Positions 50,544 to 60,980 of a stretch of DNA of 64,000 nt are shown here, piece after piece. The notes beneath the pieces are model-generated. The model made no database searches, was not told where the DNA came from, and saw only the letters and a program-made list of their open reading frames with translations. A program made the position numbers and the translations under genes. Source of the stretch: Streptomyces sp. NBC_00376 (GTDB taxonomy: Bacteria; Actinomycetota; Actinomycetes; Streptomycetales; Streptomycetaceae); the NCBI RefSeq assembly GCF_036077095.1, contig NZ_CP107960.1, positions 6,262,001-6,326,000 on the forward strand, written 5' to 3'. Position 1 is the first letter of the stretch. Every line of letters begins with the position of its first letter.

Positions 50544-51443
50544 TCAGCGCAGTGCCGCGCGGATCGCCGCATCGATTCCCGGGAAGGCGAACACGAAGCC
50601 CGAGTCCAGCAGTTGACCCGGCAGCACCCGCTGGCTGGCCAGCACGTCCTCGGCGAAGTCCCCCAGGGCGATCCGCAACGCCGGTGCCGGTGCGGTGAAG
50701 AGCGTGGGGCGGTGCAGCACCCGCCCCATCGCGGCCGTCACCTCGCGGTTGGTGACGGGGTCGGGGCCGGTCAGATTCACCGGGCCCGAGAGCGACTCCG
50801 TGTCCAGGATGTGGCGCAGCGCCGCGACCTCGTCGTGCAGTGCGATGAAGCTCCAGTACTGGCGCCCGTCGCCCAGCCGGCCGCCGAGCCCCGCCCGGAA
50901 CAGCGGGAAGAGCCGGCCCCAGGCGCCGCCCTCGCGGCCGACGACCAGACCGGTGCGCGCGTGCACCGTCCGTACCCCCGCCTCCTCGGCGGGGGCCGTG
51001 GCCGCCTCCCACTCCACGCAGACGGACGGCAGGAATCCCTCGCCGGCCGGGGCGCTCTCGTCGACGGCGCGGTCCCCGGTGTCGCCGTAGTAGCCGATCG
51101 CGGACCCGGACAGCAGAACCTTCGGCGGCACGTCCAGCGAGGCGACCGCCTCCGCGATCGCCGCTGTGCCCAGCACCCGGCTGTCCCGGATCTCCCGCTT
51201 GTACGTGGCGGTCCAGCGGTGGTCGCCGACCCCGGCCCCGGCGAGGTGGACGACGGCGTCGCAGCCCACCAGGCCCGCCACGTCGACGTATCCCCGCTTC
51301 GGATCCCACTCCACCTCGTCGCCGGCCCGCGCGGGGTGCCGCACCAGGCGCACCACCTCGTGCCCGTCGGCCCGCAGCGAGCGCACCAGCGCCGCTCCGA
51401 TGAGTCCTGATGCTCCGGTGACAGCGATTCGGGAGTGCGGCAT
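50544..51443 (-). CDS. TIGR01777-family epimerase (SDR)
   Basis: 299 residues. N-terminal NAD motif VTGASGLIGAALVRSL, LSGSAIGYYGDTGD with the catalytic Tyr, and a C-terminal DUF1731-like tail (LRIALGDFAEDVLASQRVLPGQ, ending FPGIDAAIRAAL). ATG 51443. This widely conserved family is annotated as nucleotide-sugar epimerase, though the true substrate is uncertain. It lies upstream of the FAD oxidoreductase in the same direction, 178 bp apart. Confidence 0.9.
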   Translation of the reverse strand: MPHSRIAVTGASGLIGAALVRSLRADGHEVVRLVRHPARAGDEVEWDPKRGYVDVAGLVGCDAVVHLAGAGVGDHRWTATYKREIRDSRVLGTAAIAEAVASLDVPPKVLLSGSAIGYYGDTGDRAVDESAPAGEGFLPSVCVEWEAATAPAEEAGVRTVHARTGLVVGREGGAWGRLFPLFRAGLGGRLGDGRQYWSFIALHDEVAALRHILDTESLSGPVNLTGPDPVTNREVTAAMGRVLHRPTLFTAPAPALRIALGDFAEDVLASQRVLPGQLLDSGFVFAFPGIDAAIRAALR

Positions 51444-51594
51444 GGGTCCATCCTGCCCCAGCGGCCCCGTGGGGCCCACCTGCCGGGGCCGTTGGTCCCT
51501 CGTGTCATCGGGGCGTACCGGGCGGCGGAACCGGGCCGGCCGGGTGGCGAAACCGGGCTGACCGGGCCCGGGGCGCCGTGGCACAGTGGCGCGC

Positions 51595-52119
51595 ATGCCC
51601 GAGACCCACACCCATCCGGTCCTCGTCCGCCCGGCCGTCCTCTCCGACGAGGCCGCACTCGGTGAGCTCGACCGCGCCACCTGGTCGACGCTGCACGCCG
51701 TGATGCCCAGGCCGCAGCCGCCGTACGAGCCGTTCTTCGACGAGCGCCACCGGCCCGAGGGCTTCCTGGTGGCCGAGGCGGCGGACGCCGACGGCGAGCG
51801 GCGCACGGCCGGCTACCTCAGGCTGGTCCTGCCGACCCCGCTGGCCTGCAACTCCCATGTCCGGCAGATACAGGGCCTCGCCGTGGCCGACTGGGCGCGC
51901 GGCCGCGGTGTAGCCAGGACCCTGCTGCGGGCCGCCTTCGCGGCGGCGCGCCGCGAAGGAGCGAACCGGATGACCCTGCGGGTGCTCGGACACAACACAC
52001 CCGCGCGCGCCCTGTACGAGTCGGAGGGGTTCGTCGTCGAAGGGGTGCTGCCCGGCGAGTTCTTCCTGGACGGGCGTTACGTGGACGACGTGCTGATGGG
52101 CTGCCCGCTCGCCCCGTGA
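51595..52119 (+). CDS. GNAT-family N-acetyltransferase
   Basis: 174 residues. Acetyl-CoA site: VRQIQGLAVADWARGRGVARTLL (motif A with RGRGVAR), followed by LRVLGHNTPARALYESEGFVVEG. ATG 51595; a start at 51586 would add three residues. It ends ten bp from the convergent TetR gene. The acceptor is unknown. Confidence 0.9.
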   Translation: MPETHTHPVLVRPAVLSDEAALGELDRATWSTLHAVMPRPQPPYEPFFDERHRPEGFLVAEAADADGERRTAGYLRLVLPTPLACNSHVRQIQGLAVADWARGRGVARTLLRAAFAAARREGANRMTLRVLGHNTPARALYESEGFVVEGVLPGEFFLDGRYVDDVLMGCPLAP

Positions 52120-52128
52120 GTACGTCTT

Positions 52129-52764
52129 CTACGGCTTGAACAGCCGCATGCCGCCCATGAGTTCGTGCAGGCAGCGCACCGCCAGCTCGGCGGGTGAGCC
52201 GGGCCCGGCCGTCGGGGCGTCCGTCTCCGCCCAGGCCTCCAGCGCGACCCGTACCGCGTCCGTCGCGGCGGCCGCGGCGAGCCGGACCTCCAGCGGGTCC
52301 GCCCCGTCGCCCGCCAGCCGGGCCAGCACCGGCAGCAGCCGCTCCTCCGAATCCTGATTGACCCGGTACCAGACGGCCCGCAGCGCCGGGTCCTGCGCCG
52401 CCGCCCGCAGCAGCCCGCGCGTCACGCCCAGCTGCTCGGCGCCGTCCGCGCCCGGCGGCCGGAGCGCCTCGGTGACCGCCCGCTCCAGGGTCCCGGCGAG
52501 CGGCTCCCCGGGCTCGGCCGCCGCCAGCAGCGCCCGCCAGCGATCGCCGCCGCCGGAGAGCAGCGGGCCCACCGCGTCCTGCTTGGAGCGGAAGTAGCGG
52601 TAGAAGGTGCGCAGTGCCACCCCCGCCCGGCCGGCGATGTCCTCCGCCGTGGTGCCGTCGGGCCCGTGCTCGGCGAAGAGCGCGGCCGCGGCACGCGCGA
52701 TCTCCAGCTGGGTCGCGGCCTTCCGGCGCTCGGTGAGGGAGGGCTGACTCGGCTCGGTGCTCAT
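52129..52764 (-). CDS. TetR-family regulator
   Basis: 211 residues. TetR helix-turn-helix: IARAAAALFAEHGPDGTTAE, AGVALRTFYRYFRSKQDAV. The rest is a helical ligand domain. ATG 52764. It is divergent from an SDR gene, and two overlapping palindromes made from TGGCA/TGCCA lie between. Autorepression and control of the SDR are likely. The extension to 52923 overlaps these operators and is rejected. Confidence 0.9.
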   Translation of the reverse strand: MSTEPSQPSLTERRKAATQLEIARAAAALFAEHGPDGTTAEDIAGRAGVALRTFYRYFRSKQDAVGPLLSGGGDRWRALLAAAEPGEPLAGTLERAVTEALRPPGADGAEQLGVTRGLLRAAAQDPALRAVWYRVNQDSEERLLPVLARLAGDGADPLEVRLAAAAATDAVRVALEAWAETDAPTAGPGSPAELAVRCLHELMGGMRLFKP

Positions 52765-52805
52765 TCCCGGGAGATTACCCCGGGCAGGCAGAAGTGTGCG
52801 CGAAA

Positions 52806-52828
52806 TGCCATTGTGGCAAAACGTGCCA
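52806..52828. promoter_or_regulatory. Overlapping palindromes, TetR operator
   Basis: TGCCA-TTG-TGGCA (52806-52818) overlaps TGGCA-AAACG-TGCCA (52814-52828). It lies 42 bp upstream of the TetR gene and 94 bp from the SDR gene. Confidence 0.65.
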
Positions 52829-52921
52829 CTCGGGCGTACGGTGGACATAGATCGGGACGTCATCGGGGCGCCGCCGAGCCGCTTCGTGACAGCAGTCACC
52901 GGGATCGGAAGAGAGACAGAC

Positions 52922-53692
52922 ATGAACCGCTACGAAGGCCGCCGCGTACTCATCACCGGGGGCGGCTCCGGCATCGGACAGGCCACCGTCCACCGCGTCC
53001 TCGCCGAGGGCGGCCACGTCGTCGCGGCCGACGTCAACGAGGCCGGGCTGAAGGCCACGTACGAGACTGCCGTGGCGAACGGCGGCGCCGAGCGCCTCAC
53101 CACCCTCGCCCTGGACATCTCGGACGAGGCCGCGGTCCAGGCGGGCGTCGCCTCCGCCGTGGAGACCCTCGGCGGGCTCGACGTGCTGGTCAACGCGGCC
53201 GGCATCCTGCGCTCCGAGCACACCCACAAGACGACGCTGGAGTTCTTCAACAAGATCCTCGCCGTCAACCTCACGGGTACGTTCCTGATGATCCGCGAGG
53301 CGCTCCCGGCCCTGCTGGCGGGCGACGAGCCGGCCGTCGTGAACTTCTCCTCCACCTCGGCGAGCTTCGCGCACCCCTACATGTCGGCGTACGCGGCGAG
53401 CAAGGGCGGCATCCAGTCGATGACGCACGCGCTGGCGAGCGAGTACAGCAAGCAGGGGCTGCGGTTCGTCGCCGTCGCGCCCGGCTCGATCTCCTCCGAC
53501 ATGACCAGCGGCAACGGCCCGGGTCTGCCCGCCGACGCCGACATGTCGCTCTTCATGAAGCTGGCCCCGGCGCTCGGCGCGGGCTTCGCCAGCCCGGACA
53601 CCGTCGCCGGCGTCGTCGCGATGCTCGGCTCCCGGGACGGGGCCTTCATCACCGGTACGGAGATCCGTATCGACGGCGGCACCCACTTCTGA
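52922..53692 (+). CDS. Short-chain dehydrogenase/reductase
   Basis: 256 residues. NAD(P) motif TGGGSGIGQATV (residues 11-22), NAAG, and the active-site set Ser in NFSSTSASF with YAASKGG. The C terminus GTEIRIDGGTHF is typical. ATG 52922 after GGAAGAGAG. It is divergent from TetR and probably regulated by it. The substrate is unknown. Confidence 0.92.
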   Translation: MNRYEGRRVLITGGGSGIGQATVHRVLAEGGHVVAADVNEAGLKATYETAVANGGAERLTTLALDISDEAAVQAGVASAVETLGGLDVLVNAAGILRSEHTHKTTLEFFNKILAVNLTGTFLMIREALPALLAGDEPAVVNFSSTSASFAHPYMSAYAASKGGIQSMTHALASEYSKQGLRFVAVAPGSISSDMTSGNGPGLPADADMSLFMKLAPALGAGFASPDTVAGVVAMLGSRDGAFITGTEIRIDGGTHF

Positions 53693-53735
53693 GGCGCACG
53701 CCCGCCAGAGGCTACGGGGCAGCCCCCGGAGCCCC

Positions 53736-54257
53736 TCAGCCGGGCCCGAACCGCTCCCAGAGCGAGGGGAAGCGCTCCGCCAGGACCGCGTCGTCCTCGA
53801 AGCTCACGGGGGTCCCCTCGGGCTCGGCGGCCTGGGGCGGCAGGCCGAGGTCCGGGGCGACCACGCCGGTGAGCTGTTCGTACGCCTCGTCGGCGGCGTA
53901 GCCGAGATCCTCGGCGTCCCCGTCGATCTCCTCGTCGAAGTCGTCGAGGAGAACGGCGAGGCCGTCCGGGTCGTGCAGAGCCCCCTCGAAGACCTCCCGG
54001 CCCTGGCCGATCAGCCAGCAGCGGAAGAAGTCGAAGGCGTCGTCGCTCGCGCCGCCGAGCAGCACGGCGGCGGCGCCCCACAGGTCCCAGCGGTAGGCGC
54101 GGTTGAAACGGGCCTCGAAGTGCCGGGCGAAGTCCAACACCGCATCCGGATCGAGCCGCACCAGCCGTTCGACCAGCAGGTCGGCCTGATCCTCGGGATC
54201 GCCCCCGGCGGCCGTGCGGGTGCCGTCGATGAGCTCCCAGAACTCCGTCTCGTCCAT
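53736..54257 (-). CDS. DUF4240 protein
   Basis: 173 residues. MDETEFWELIDGTRTAAGGD and FRCWLIGQGREVFEGAL match the DUF4240 pattern. It is acidic, cytoplasmic and common in Streptomyces near conflict or uncharacterised genes. The ATG at 54257 is taken; a GTG lies one codon upstream. No activity is known to me. Confidence 0.82.
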   Translation of the reverse strand: MDETEFWELIDGTRTAAGGDPEDQADLLVERLVRLDPDAVLDFARHFEARFNRAYRWDLWGAAAVLLGGASDDAFDFFRCWLIGQGREVFEGALHDPDGLAVLLDDFDEEIDGDAEDLGYAADEAYEQLTGVVAPDLGLPPQAAEPEGTPVSFEDDAVLAERFPSLWERFGPG

Positions 54258-54318
54258 CACGGGTCAAGCATCGGCCCTGGCAGCGGCCCACGCACGCGGA
54301 CGCGGCGAGAGATGCCCC

Positions 54319-55290
54319 TCAGCGATAGAGCTCGCGCAGACGTTCGGCGGCCGCGGTGAAACGCTCCCGCAGGGCGGCCGGCTCCAGCACCTCCGACTCC
54401 GGCCCCAGAGACAGCAGTTGGCCGTAGGCGACCTCCATCGACTCGACCCGCAGGGTGAGCGCGAGCCACCCCTCGGCATCCGGCGGCCCGGCCGCGTCCA
54501 GAGCGTCCTGGACCGCCGAACGGTCCATGGCGTACGGCAGTCGGCGTACACCCTCGGGCGACACCCGCACCCTCACCTCGGCCCGCAGCAGCGACCGGGC
54601 GAACTGCGCGGCCCGCTCCTCCCAGAAGCCCGCCAGATCGAACCGCCCGTCGCGCTCGAACCGCTCGTCCGACACCGCCACGGCCGAGAACCGGTCGATC
54701 CGGTACACCCGGAAGTCGTCCCCCACCCGGGCGCAGACGTACCAGACCCCGGCCTTCAGGACGAGCCCGTACGGTGCCAGCTCCCGCTCCACCTCGTCGT
54801 CCGCACCGCCCCGGCGGTAGCTGGCACGGACGATCCGGTCGTCCCAGACGGCCTCGGCGACGGCCGGCAGCAGTTCGGGCGTGACCGGCTCCTGGTACCA
54901 GCCCGGAGCATCCAGGTGGAAGCGCCGGGCGGCGCTCTCGGAGGCGTCCCGCAGCGAGGGCAGCAGGGCCGCCGACACCTTGAGCCGGGCGGCGGACGCG
55001 GCGTCCTCCAGCCCCATCTCGCGCAGCGCGGACGGCAGCCCGGAGAGGAAGAGCGCCTCCGCCTCGTCACGGGCCAGGCCGGTCAGGCGCGTGCGGTAGC
55101 CGCCGACCAGGCGGTAGCCCCCGGCCCGGCCCCGGTCCGCGTACACCGGGACACCCGCCTCCGAGAGCGCCTGGGCGTCCCGGGTCACGGTCCGCTCCGA
55201 CACCTCCAGTTCGCGGGCGAGCTCGGCGGCGGTCATGGCCGGGCGGGACTGCAGGAGCAGCACCATTCTGATCAGACGGGCAGCACGCAT
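54319..55290 (-). CDS. YafY/PafC-type WYL-domain regulator
   Basis: 323 residues. An N-terminal HTH_11 (RLIRMVLLLQSRPAMTAAEL, ELEVSERTVTRDAQALSEAG) is followed by a WYL domain (IVRASYRRGG, YGLVLKAGVWYVCARV, FRVYRIDRFSAV) and a C-terminal WCX region. Such proteins sense nucleic acid or nucleotide ligands; this target is unknown. ATG 55290. It ends 62 bp upstream of the start of the DUF4240 gene, same direction. Confidence 0.9.
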   Translation of the reverse strand: MRAARLIRMVLLLQSRPAMTAAELARELEVSERTVTRDAQALSEAGVPVYADRGRAGGYRLVGGYRTRLTGLARDEAEALFLSGLPSALREMGLEDAASAARLKVSAALLPSLRDASESAARRFHLDAPGWYQEPVTPELLPAVAEAVWDDRIVRASYRRGGADDEVERELAPYGLVLKAGVWYVCARVGDDFRVYRIDRFSAVAVSDERFERDGRFDLAGFWEERAAQFARSLLRAEVRVRVSPEGVRRLPYAMDRSAVQDALDAAGPPDAEGWLALTLRVESMEVAYGQLLSLGPESEVLEPAALRERFTAAAERLRELYR

Positions 55291-55405
55291 CAGACCATTG
55301 TGACCGCAGAACGCGCGCGCCCCCGGTCACCGGACGGCCCGCTCCAGGGGACCGCCCGGCGACCGGGGGCGAAGCGGCGGCCGGGCGTACCCGGCCGCCC
55401 AGGCA

Positions 55406-58075
55406 TCACAGCCCGTACCGCTCCCGGGCCTCCTTGACCGCGGACGCGGGCACCTCGCCGCGGCGGGCCAGCTGGGCCAGCGCCGCGACCACGATCGACT
55501 GCGCGTCGACACCGAAGTGACGGCGGGCGGCGTCGCGGGTGTCGGAGAGGCCGAAGCCGTCCGTGCCGAGCGAGGACCAGTCCTGTTCCACCCACTGGCT
55601 GATCTGGTCCGGGACCTGACGCATCCAGTCGCTGACCGCGAGGACCGGACCCGGCGCGCCCTCCAGCGCCTGGGTCACGTACGGCACCCGCTGCTCACCG
55701 CGGAGCAGCGCCTCGTCGCACTCCAGCGCCTCGCGGCGCAGCTCGCCCCAGGAGGTGGCGGACCAGACGTCGGCCGTGACACCCCACTCCGCGGCCAGCA
55801 GCTCCTGCGCCTCGAGTGCCCAGTGGATCGCCGTACCGGAGGCCAGCAGCTGGGCCCGAGGGGCGTCCGCCGAGGCGGGCGTGCCCTCCTTGAAGCGGTA
55901 CAGGCCCTTGACGATGCCCTCCTCGACACCTTCCGGCATCGCGGGCTGCGGCTTCGGCTCGTTGTAGACCGTCAGGTAGTAGAAGACGTTCTCGGCCTCG
56001 GGGCCGTACATCCGCCGCAGACCGTCCTTGACGATCACCGCGATCTCGTACGCGAACGCCGGGTCGTAGTTGAGCGACGCGGGGTTCGTGGCGGCGATCA
56101 GCTGCGAGTGGCCGTCCGCGTGCTGGAGGCCCTCACCGGTCAGCGTCGTACGGCCCGCCGTGGCGCCGACGATGAAGCCCTTGCCGAGCTGGTCGGCGAG
56201 CTGCCACATCTGGTCGCCGGTCCGCTGCCAGCCGAACATCGAGTAGAAGATGTAGAAGGGGATCATCGTCTCGCCGTGCGTCGCGTACGACGTCGACGCG
56301 GCGATGAAGTCGGCCATGGCCCCGGCCTCGGTGATCCCCTCGTTGAGGATCTGGCCGTCCTTGGCCTCCTTGTAGTACATCAGCTGGTCGCGGTCGACCG
56401 GCTCGTACGTCTGGCCCAGCGGAGAGTAGATGCCGGCCGACGGGAACAGCGACTCCATGCCGAAGGTACGGGCCTCGTCCGGGACGATCGGAACCCAGCG
56501 CCTGCCGGTCTCCTTGTCCCGCATCAGGTCCTTGACCAGGCGGACGAAGGCCATGGTCGTGGCCATCTCCTGCTTGCCGGAGCCCTTCTTGAGCGCGGCG
56601 AACGCCCGCTCCTCGGGCTGCGGCAGCGCCGCGGCGTGCACCCGGCGGGCCGGGGCGGGACCGCCGAGGGCGGCGCGGCGCTCCTGGAGGTAACGGACCT
56701 CGGGGGAGTCGGCGCCCGGGTGGCCGTAGGGCACCAGGCCGTCGGCGAAGGCGCTGTCCGGGATCGGGAGTCCGAGCAGCTCGCGCATGTCCTTGAACTC
56801 GTCGACGGACAGCTTCTTCATCTGGTGGTTGGCGTTCTTGGACTCGAAGCCCTTGCCGAGCGTGAAGCCCTTCACCGTCTGGGCGAGGATCACGGTCGGC
56901 GCGCCCTTGTGCTCGACGGCCGCCTTGTACGCCGCGTACACCTTGCGGGCCTCGTGGCCGCCGCGCGAGGTGTAGAAGCACTCGGCGATCTTCGCGTCGG
57001 TGAGCAGCTTCGCCAGCTCGGCGAGCGCGGGCTCGGCGCCGAAGAAGTGCTCGCGGATGTACGAGACGTCGCGGGTCGCGTACGTCTGGAACTGCGCGTC
57101 CGGGACCTCGCGGAGCCGGCGGACCAGCGCACCGGTGGTGTCCAGCTGGAACAGCTCGTCCCAGGCGTTGCCCCAGAGCGTCTTGACGACGTTCCAGCCG
57201 GCGCCGCGGAACGCGCCCTCCAGCTCCTGGACCACCCGGAAGTTGGCGCGGACCGGGCCGTCGAGGCGCTGCAGGTTGCAGTTGATGACGAAGGTCAGGT
57301 TGTCGAGACCCTCACGGGCCGCCAGCGCGAGGGCGGCGGTCGACTCGGGCTCGTCCATCTCGCCGTCGCCCAGGAAGGCCCAGACGTGCGAGTTCGACGT
57401 GTCCTTGATGTTGCGGTTGGCGAGGTAGCGGTTGAAGCGCGCCTGGTAGATCGCCGAGAGCGGGCCGAGGCCCATCGACACGGTGGGGAACTCCCACAGC
57501 CAGGGCAGCCGCCGCGGGTGCGGGTAGGACGGCAGACCGTCGCCGCCCGCCTCCTGGCGGAAGTTGTCGAGCTGCTGCTCGCTGAGTCGCCCGTCGAGGA
57601 AGGCGCGGGCGTAGATGCCGGGGGAGGCGTGGCCCTGGATGTAGAGCTGGTCGCCGGAGCCGTCCCCCTCCTTGCCGCGGAAGAAGTGGTTGAAGCCGGT
57701 CTCGTACAGCCAGGCCGCCGAGGCGAAGGTGGCGATGTGACCGCCGACACCGAAGCGGGAGCCGCGGGTGACCATCGCGGCGGCGTTCCAGCGGTTCCAG
57801 GCGGTGATCCTGGACTCCATCTCCAGGTCGCCGTCGAACGCGGGCTCGGCGGCGGTCGGGATGGAGTTGACGTAATCGGTCTCCAGCAGCTTGGGCAGCG
57901 CGAGACCGGCGCCCTCGGCGTGTTCGAGCGAGCGACGCATCAGGTACGCGGCCCGGTGCGGGCCCGCGGCCTTGGTGACGGCATCCAGGGAGGCCGCCCA
58001 TTCGGCGGTCTCCTCGGGGTCACGGTCCGGGAGCTGGTCGAGCTCGCTCGGAAGCTTTCCTACGGGGTCGGTCAT
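55406..58075 (-). CDS. aceE: Pyruvate dehydrogenase E1, homodimeric
   Basis: 889 residues. Decarboxylates pyruvate with thiamine diphosphate and passes acetyl to the lipoyl-E2. The ThDP motif is [10 protein letters not shown] through [44 protein letters not shown] and QHADGHSQL are conserved E1 regions. ATG 58075. A TTGATC-18-TACAGT promoter overlaps a 15-bp palindrome upstream. Its E2 and E3 partners are at 59134 and 60981. Confidence 0.96.
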   Translation of the reverse strand: MTDPVGKLPSELDQLPDRDPEETAEWAASLDAVTKAAGPHRAAYLMRRSLEHAEGAGLALPKLLETDYVNSIPTAAEPAFDGDLEMESRITAWNRWNAAAMVTRGSRFGVGGHIATFASAAWLYETGFNHFFRGKEGDGSGDQLYIQGHASPGIYARAFLDGRLSEQQLDNFRQEAGGDGLPSYPHPRRLPWLWEFPTVSMGLGPLSAIYQARFNRYLANRNIKDTSNSHVWAFLGDGEMDEPESTAALALAAREGLDNLTFVINCNLQRLDGPVRANFRVVQELEGAFRGAGWNVVKTLWGNAWDELFQLDTTGALVRRLREVPDAQFQTYATRDVSYIREHFFGAEPALAELAKLLTDAKIAECFYTSRGGHEARKVYAAYKAAVEHKGAPTVILAQTVKGFTLGKGFESKNANHQMKKLSVDEFKDMRELLGLPIPDSAFADGLVPYGHPGADSPEVRYLQERRAALGGPAPARRVHAAALPQPEERAFAALKKGSGKQEMATTMAFVRLVKDLMRDKETGRRWVPIVPDEARTFGMESLFPSAGIYSPLGQTYEPVDRDQLMYYKEAKDGQILNEGITEAGAMADFIAASTSYATHGETMIPFYIFYSMFGWQRTGDQMWQLADQLGKGFIVGATAGRTTLTGEGLQHADGHSQLIAATNPASLNYDPAFAYEIAVIVKDGLRRMYGPEAENVFYYLTVYNEPKPQPAMPEGVEEGIVKGLYRFKEGTPASADAPRAQLLASGTAIHWALEAQELLAAEWGVTADVWSATSWGELRREALECDEALLRGEQRVPYVTQALEGAPGPVLAVSDWMRQVPDQISQWVEQDWSSLGTDGFGLSDTRDAARRHFGVDAQSIVVAALAQLARRGEVPASAVKEARERYGL

Positions 58076-58160
58076 GATCGCCGCCTTCCGGAGTGGAGGG
58101 GGGTGGAGAAGGCCCTGACTGGCAGGACAGGGCGATGGGGCCGGTGGGCCCGCGAAGTGA

Positions 58161-58190
58161 ACTGTAAGTCGCCGATCGATGATCGATCAA
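58161..58190 (-). promoter_or_regulatory. aceE promoter with overlapping palindrome
   Basis: On the minus strand TTGATC (58190-58185), 18-bp spacer, TACAGT (58166-58161). GATCGAT-G-ATCGATC (58174-58188, plus strand) is a perfect 7-bp-arm palindrome overlapping the -35 and spacer, the usual place for a repressor site. It is 86 bp from the start codon. Confidence 0.55.
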
Positions 58191-58279
58191 AGGGTGAAGC
58201 GCAAAACTTCTCGATATGAAGAAATTGGCATGCGGTGCCGCGAAAGGGGGCACGGAGTGACGGGATTTAGCGCGCAAAA

Positions 58280-58309
58280 AGGGCGCTCGCCTGCACAGGC
58301 GAGCGCCCT
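58280..58309 (-). terminator. GntR-gene terminator hairpin
   Basis: Perfect arms 58280-58293 and 58296-58309 (about 13 bp with a tetraloop), 52 bp past the GntR stop, followed by no gene until aceE. Confidence 0.8.
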
Positions 58310-58361
58310 CTGCGACAGATGCGTACGACCCTCGGGGGCCTTCAGGGGACCTCAAGGGCCC

Positions 58362-58985
58362 TCAGGCGCGCGGCGCGCAGCCGAGTACGTGGGCCTTGGC
58401 CAGCACCCCGATGTCCGGGTCCTTGCGCAGGAACGCCTCGATGAGCGCCTCGTGCTCCTCCGCGTACGACTTCTGCACCGTGCCCAGCCACCGGATCGAC
58501 AGGGCGGTGAACACCTCGATGCCCAGCCCCTCCCAGGTGTGCAGCAGCACCGCGTTCCCGGCGGCCCGCACCATCTCGCGGTGGAAGCCCACGGTGTGCC
58601 GTACCTGCGCCTCGCCGTCGGCCAGCCGGTCCGCCTCGTAGAGCGCCGTCACGTACGGCGTGAGGCGCGAGCAGTCCTCGCCGAGGGCCGGCGCCGCCAG
58701 CTCCGCCGCGATCTGCTCCAGGCCGGCCCGTACCGGATAGCTCTCCTCCAGGTCGGCGGCGGTCAGATTGCGGACCCGTACGCCCTTGTTGGGCGCCGAC
58801 TCGATCAGCCGGAGCGTCTCCAGCTCCCGCAGCGCCTCGCGCACGGGCGTCTGGCTGACCTCAAGCTCGGTGGCGATCCGGCGCTCCACGATCCGCTCAC
58901 CGGGCTTCCAGCGCCCGCTGACGATCCCGTCCACGATGTGCTCGCGGATCTGTTCGCGCAGCGAGTGGACGACGGGCGGGGTCAT
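58362..58985 (-). CDS. FadR-subfamily GntR regulator (FCD domain)
   Basis: 207 residues. Winged helix REQIREHIVDGIVSGRWKPG, then TELEVSQTPVREALRELETL, followed by a helical FCD domain (YPVRAGLEQIAAELAAPALG, FHREMVRAAGN). GGAG precedes ATG 58985. It lies between sucB and aceE in the same direction, so control of central 2-oxoacid metabolism is plausible. A palindrome TGTCTAGACA upstream is probably its own operator. Confidence 0.88.
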   Translation of the reverse strand: MTPPVVHSLREQIREHIVDGIVSGRWKPGERIVERRIATELEVSQTPVREALRELETLRLIESAPNKGVRVRNLTAADLEESYPVRAGLEQIAAELAAPALGEDCSRLTPYVTALYEADRLADGEAQVRHTVGFHREMVRAAGNAVLLHTWEGLGIEVFTALSIRWLGTVQKSYAEEHEALIEAFLRKDPDIGVLAKAHVLGCAPRA

Positions 58986-59050
58986 GAGGGGCTCCTTCGA
59001 GGCAAACCGGTGCTGTCCGCACCATCCACGATTGCCGGGGTGACCGGTGG

Positions 59051-59060
59051 TGTCTAGACA
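59051..59060. promoter_or_regulatory. GntR-type palindrome
   Basis: TGTCTAGACA, perfect, 66 bp upstream of the GntR gene. It has the short palindromic form usual for FadR-subfamily operators. Confidence 0.5.
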
Positions 59061-59133
59061 ATACGGCGGCGCCCCCGCCCGGAAGTGTTCCGGACGGGGG
59101 CGCCGCTGGTGAGGCTGGTTACAGCCGGAGGGC

Positions 59134-60918
59134 TCAGAGGCCGAGCTCGACCTCGAACTCACCGGCCTCCAGGATCGCCTTGACCGAGGTCAGGTAACGG
59201 GCGGCGTCCGCGCCGTCCACCAGACGGTGGTCGTAGGAGAGCGACAGGTACGTCATGTCGCGGACACCGATGACGGTGCCCTCCTCGGTCTCGATGACCG
59301 CCGGACGCTTGACCGTGGCACCGATGCCCAGGATGGCTGCCTGGTTCGGCGGCACGATGACGGTGTCGAACAGCGCACCGCGCGAGCCGGTGTTGCTGAT
59401 GGTGAAGGTGGCACCGGACATGTCGTCCGGCGTCAGGCCGCCGCCGCGGGCCTTGCCGGCCAGCTCGGCGGTCTTCTTCGAGATACCGGCGATGTTCAGG
59501 TCGCCCGCACCCTTGATGACCGGGGTCATCAGACCCTTCTCGGCGTCCACGGCGATGCCGATGTTCTCCGAGTCGAAGTACGTGATGGTGCCCTCGTCCT
59601 CGTTGATCCGGGCGTTGATGACCGGGTGGGCCTTCAGCGCCTGGGCCGCCGCCTTGACGTAGAACGGCATCGGGGACAGCTTGACGCCCTCGCGGGCGGC
59701 GAACGCGTCCTTCGCCTTGTTGCGCAGCTTCATCAGCTTGGTGACGTCGACCTCGACGACCGAGGTCAGCTGGGCCTGCGAGTGCAGGGCCTTCATCATG
59801 TTGTCGCCGATGACCTTGCGCATGCGGGTCATCTTGACCGTCTGACCGCGCAGCGGGGACGCCTCCAGCTTCGGCGCCTTCGAGGCGGCCGGAGCAACGG
59901 CGGCGGCCGGAGCCGGGGCGGCTGCGGCGGCCCTGGCGGCCTCCGCGGCGGCGACGACGTCCTGCTTGCGGATGCGGCCACCGACGCCGGTGCCCTTGAC
60001 CGAGCCCAGGTCGACGCCGTTCTCGGCGGCGAGCTTGCGGACCAGCGGCGTGACGTACGCGCCGTCGTCAGCGGAGGTCGCGGCCGGAGCGGCCGGGGTG
60101 ACCGGAGCCGGAGCGGCGACCGGAGCGGCGGCCACGGGCGCCGGGGCGGCGACCGGGGCGGCGGCCACGGGCGCCGGGGCGGCGGGCGCCACCGGGGCCG
60201 GAGCCGGAGCGGGGGCGGCCGGAGCCGGGGCGGCAGCGGCCGGAGCCGGGGCCGGGGCGGCCACGGGGGCCGGCGCGGCCGGAGCCGGAGCGGCGGCCGG
60301 GGCAGCGCCCGCGGCACCGATGACGGCGAGCTTGGCGCCGACCTCGGCGGTCTCGTCCTCGGCGACGACGATCTCCAGCAGCACACCGGAAACCGGGGCC
60401 GGGATCTCGGTGTCGACCTTGTCCGTGGAGACCTCCAGGAGGGGCTCGTCCTCCGTGACCTCCTCGCCGACCTCCTTCAGCCAGCGGGTGACGGTGCCCT
60501 CGGTGACGCTCTCGCCGAGCGCCGGGAGGGTGACGTCGGTACCGGCGGCGCCACCGGCCGGTGCGGCGGCGGCCGGAGCCTCGGCCGCGGGGGCCGGAGC
60601 GGCGGCGGGGGCCTCGGCGACCGGCGCCGGGGCGGCCGCGGGCTCGGCGGCCGGAGCCGCGGCGGCCACGGGCGCACCCGTGCCGTCGTCGATGACGGCC
60701 AGCTCGGCGCCGACCTCGACGGTCTCGTCCTCGGCGACCTTGATGGCGGCCAGGATGCCGGCCGCGGGGGCCGGGATCTCGGTGTCGACCTTGTCGGTCG
60801 AAACCTCGAGCAACGGCTCGTCGGCCTCGACGCGCTCGCCCTCGGCCTTCAGCCAGCGGGTGACAGTGCCCTCGGTGACGCTCTCGCCGAGCGCCGGAAG
60901 GGTTACGGAAACCGACAT
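59134..60918 (-). CDS. sucB: Dihydrolipoamide acyltransferase E2
   Basis: 594 residues. Two lipoyl domains (each with the lysine in [16 protein letters not shown]), an Ala/Pro-rich linker, a peripheral-subunit-binding domain ([20 protein letters not shown]) and the catalytic domain ending [15 protein letters not shown] with His and Asp. It accepts acyl groups from E1 on lipoyl arms made by LipB and LipA. Transcribed after lpd with a 62-bp gap. Annotated as 2-oxoglutarate dehydrogenase E2 in Streptomyces, and probably shared with pyruvate dehydrogenase. Confidence 0.95.
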   Translation of the reverse strand: MSVSVTLPALGESVTEGTVTRWLKAEGERVEADEPLLEVSTDKVDTEIPAPAAGILAAIKVAEDETVEVGAELAVIDDGTGAPVAAAAPAAEPAAAPAPVAEAPAAAPAPAAEAPAAAAPAGGAAGTDVTLPALGESVTEGTVTRWLKEVGEEVTEDEPLLEVSTDKVDTEIPAPVSGVLLEIVVAEDETAEVGAKLAVIGAAGAAPAAAPAPAAPAPVAAPAPAPAAAAPAPAAPAPAPAPVAPAAPAPVAAAPVAAPAPVAAAPVAAPAPVTPAAPAATSADDGAYVTPLVRKLAAENGVDLGSVKGTGVGGRIRKQDVVAAAEAARAAAAAPAPAAAVAPAASKAPKLEASPLRGQTVKMTRMRKVIGDNMMKALHSQAQLTSVVEVDVTKLMKLRNKAKDAFAAREGVKLSPMPFYVKAAAQALKAHPVINARINEDEGTITYFDSENIGIAVDAEKGLMTPVIKGAGDLNIAGISKKTAELAGKARGGGLTPDDMSGATFTISNTGSRGALFDTVIVPPNQAAILGIGATVKRPAVIETEEGTVIGVRDMTYLSLSYDHRLVDGADAARYLTSVKAILEAGEFEVELGL

Positions 60919-60980
60919 GGTTTCAGTTGCTCCTTACGAAAGTGCGGAAGTAGGTCGGTCGTCGCGCCCGGTCGACCGGA

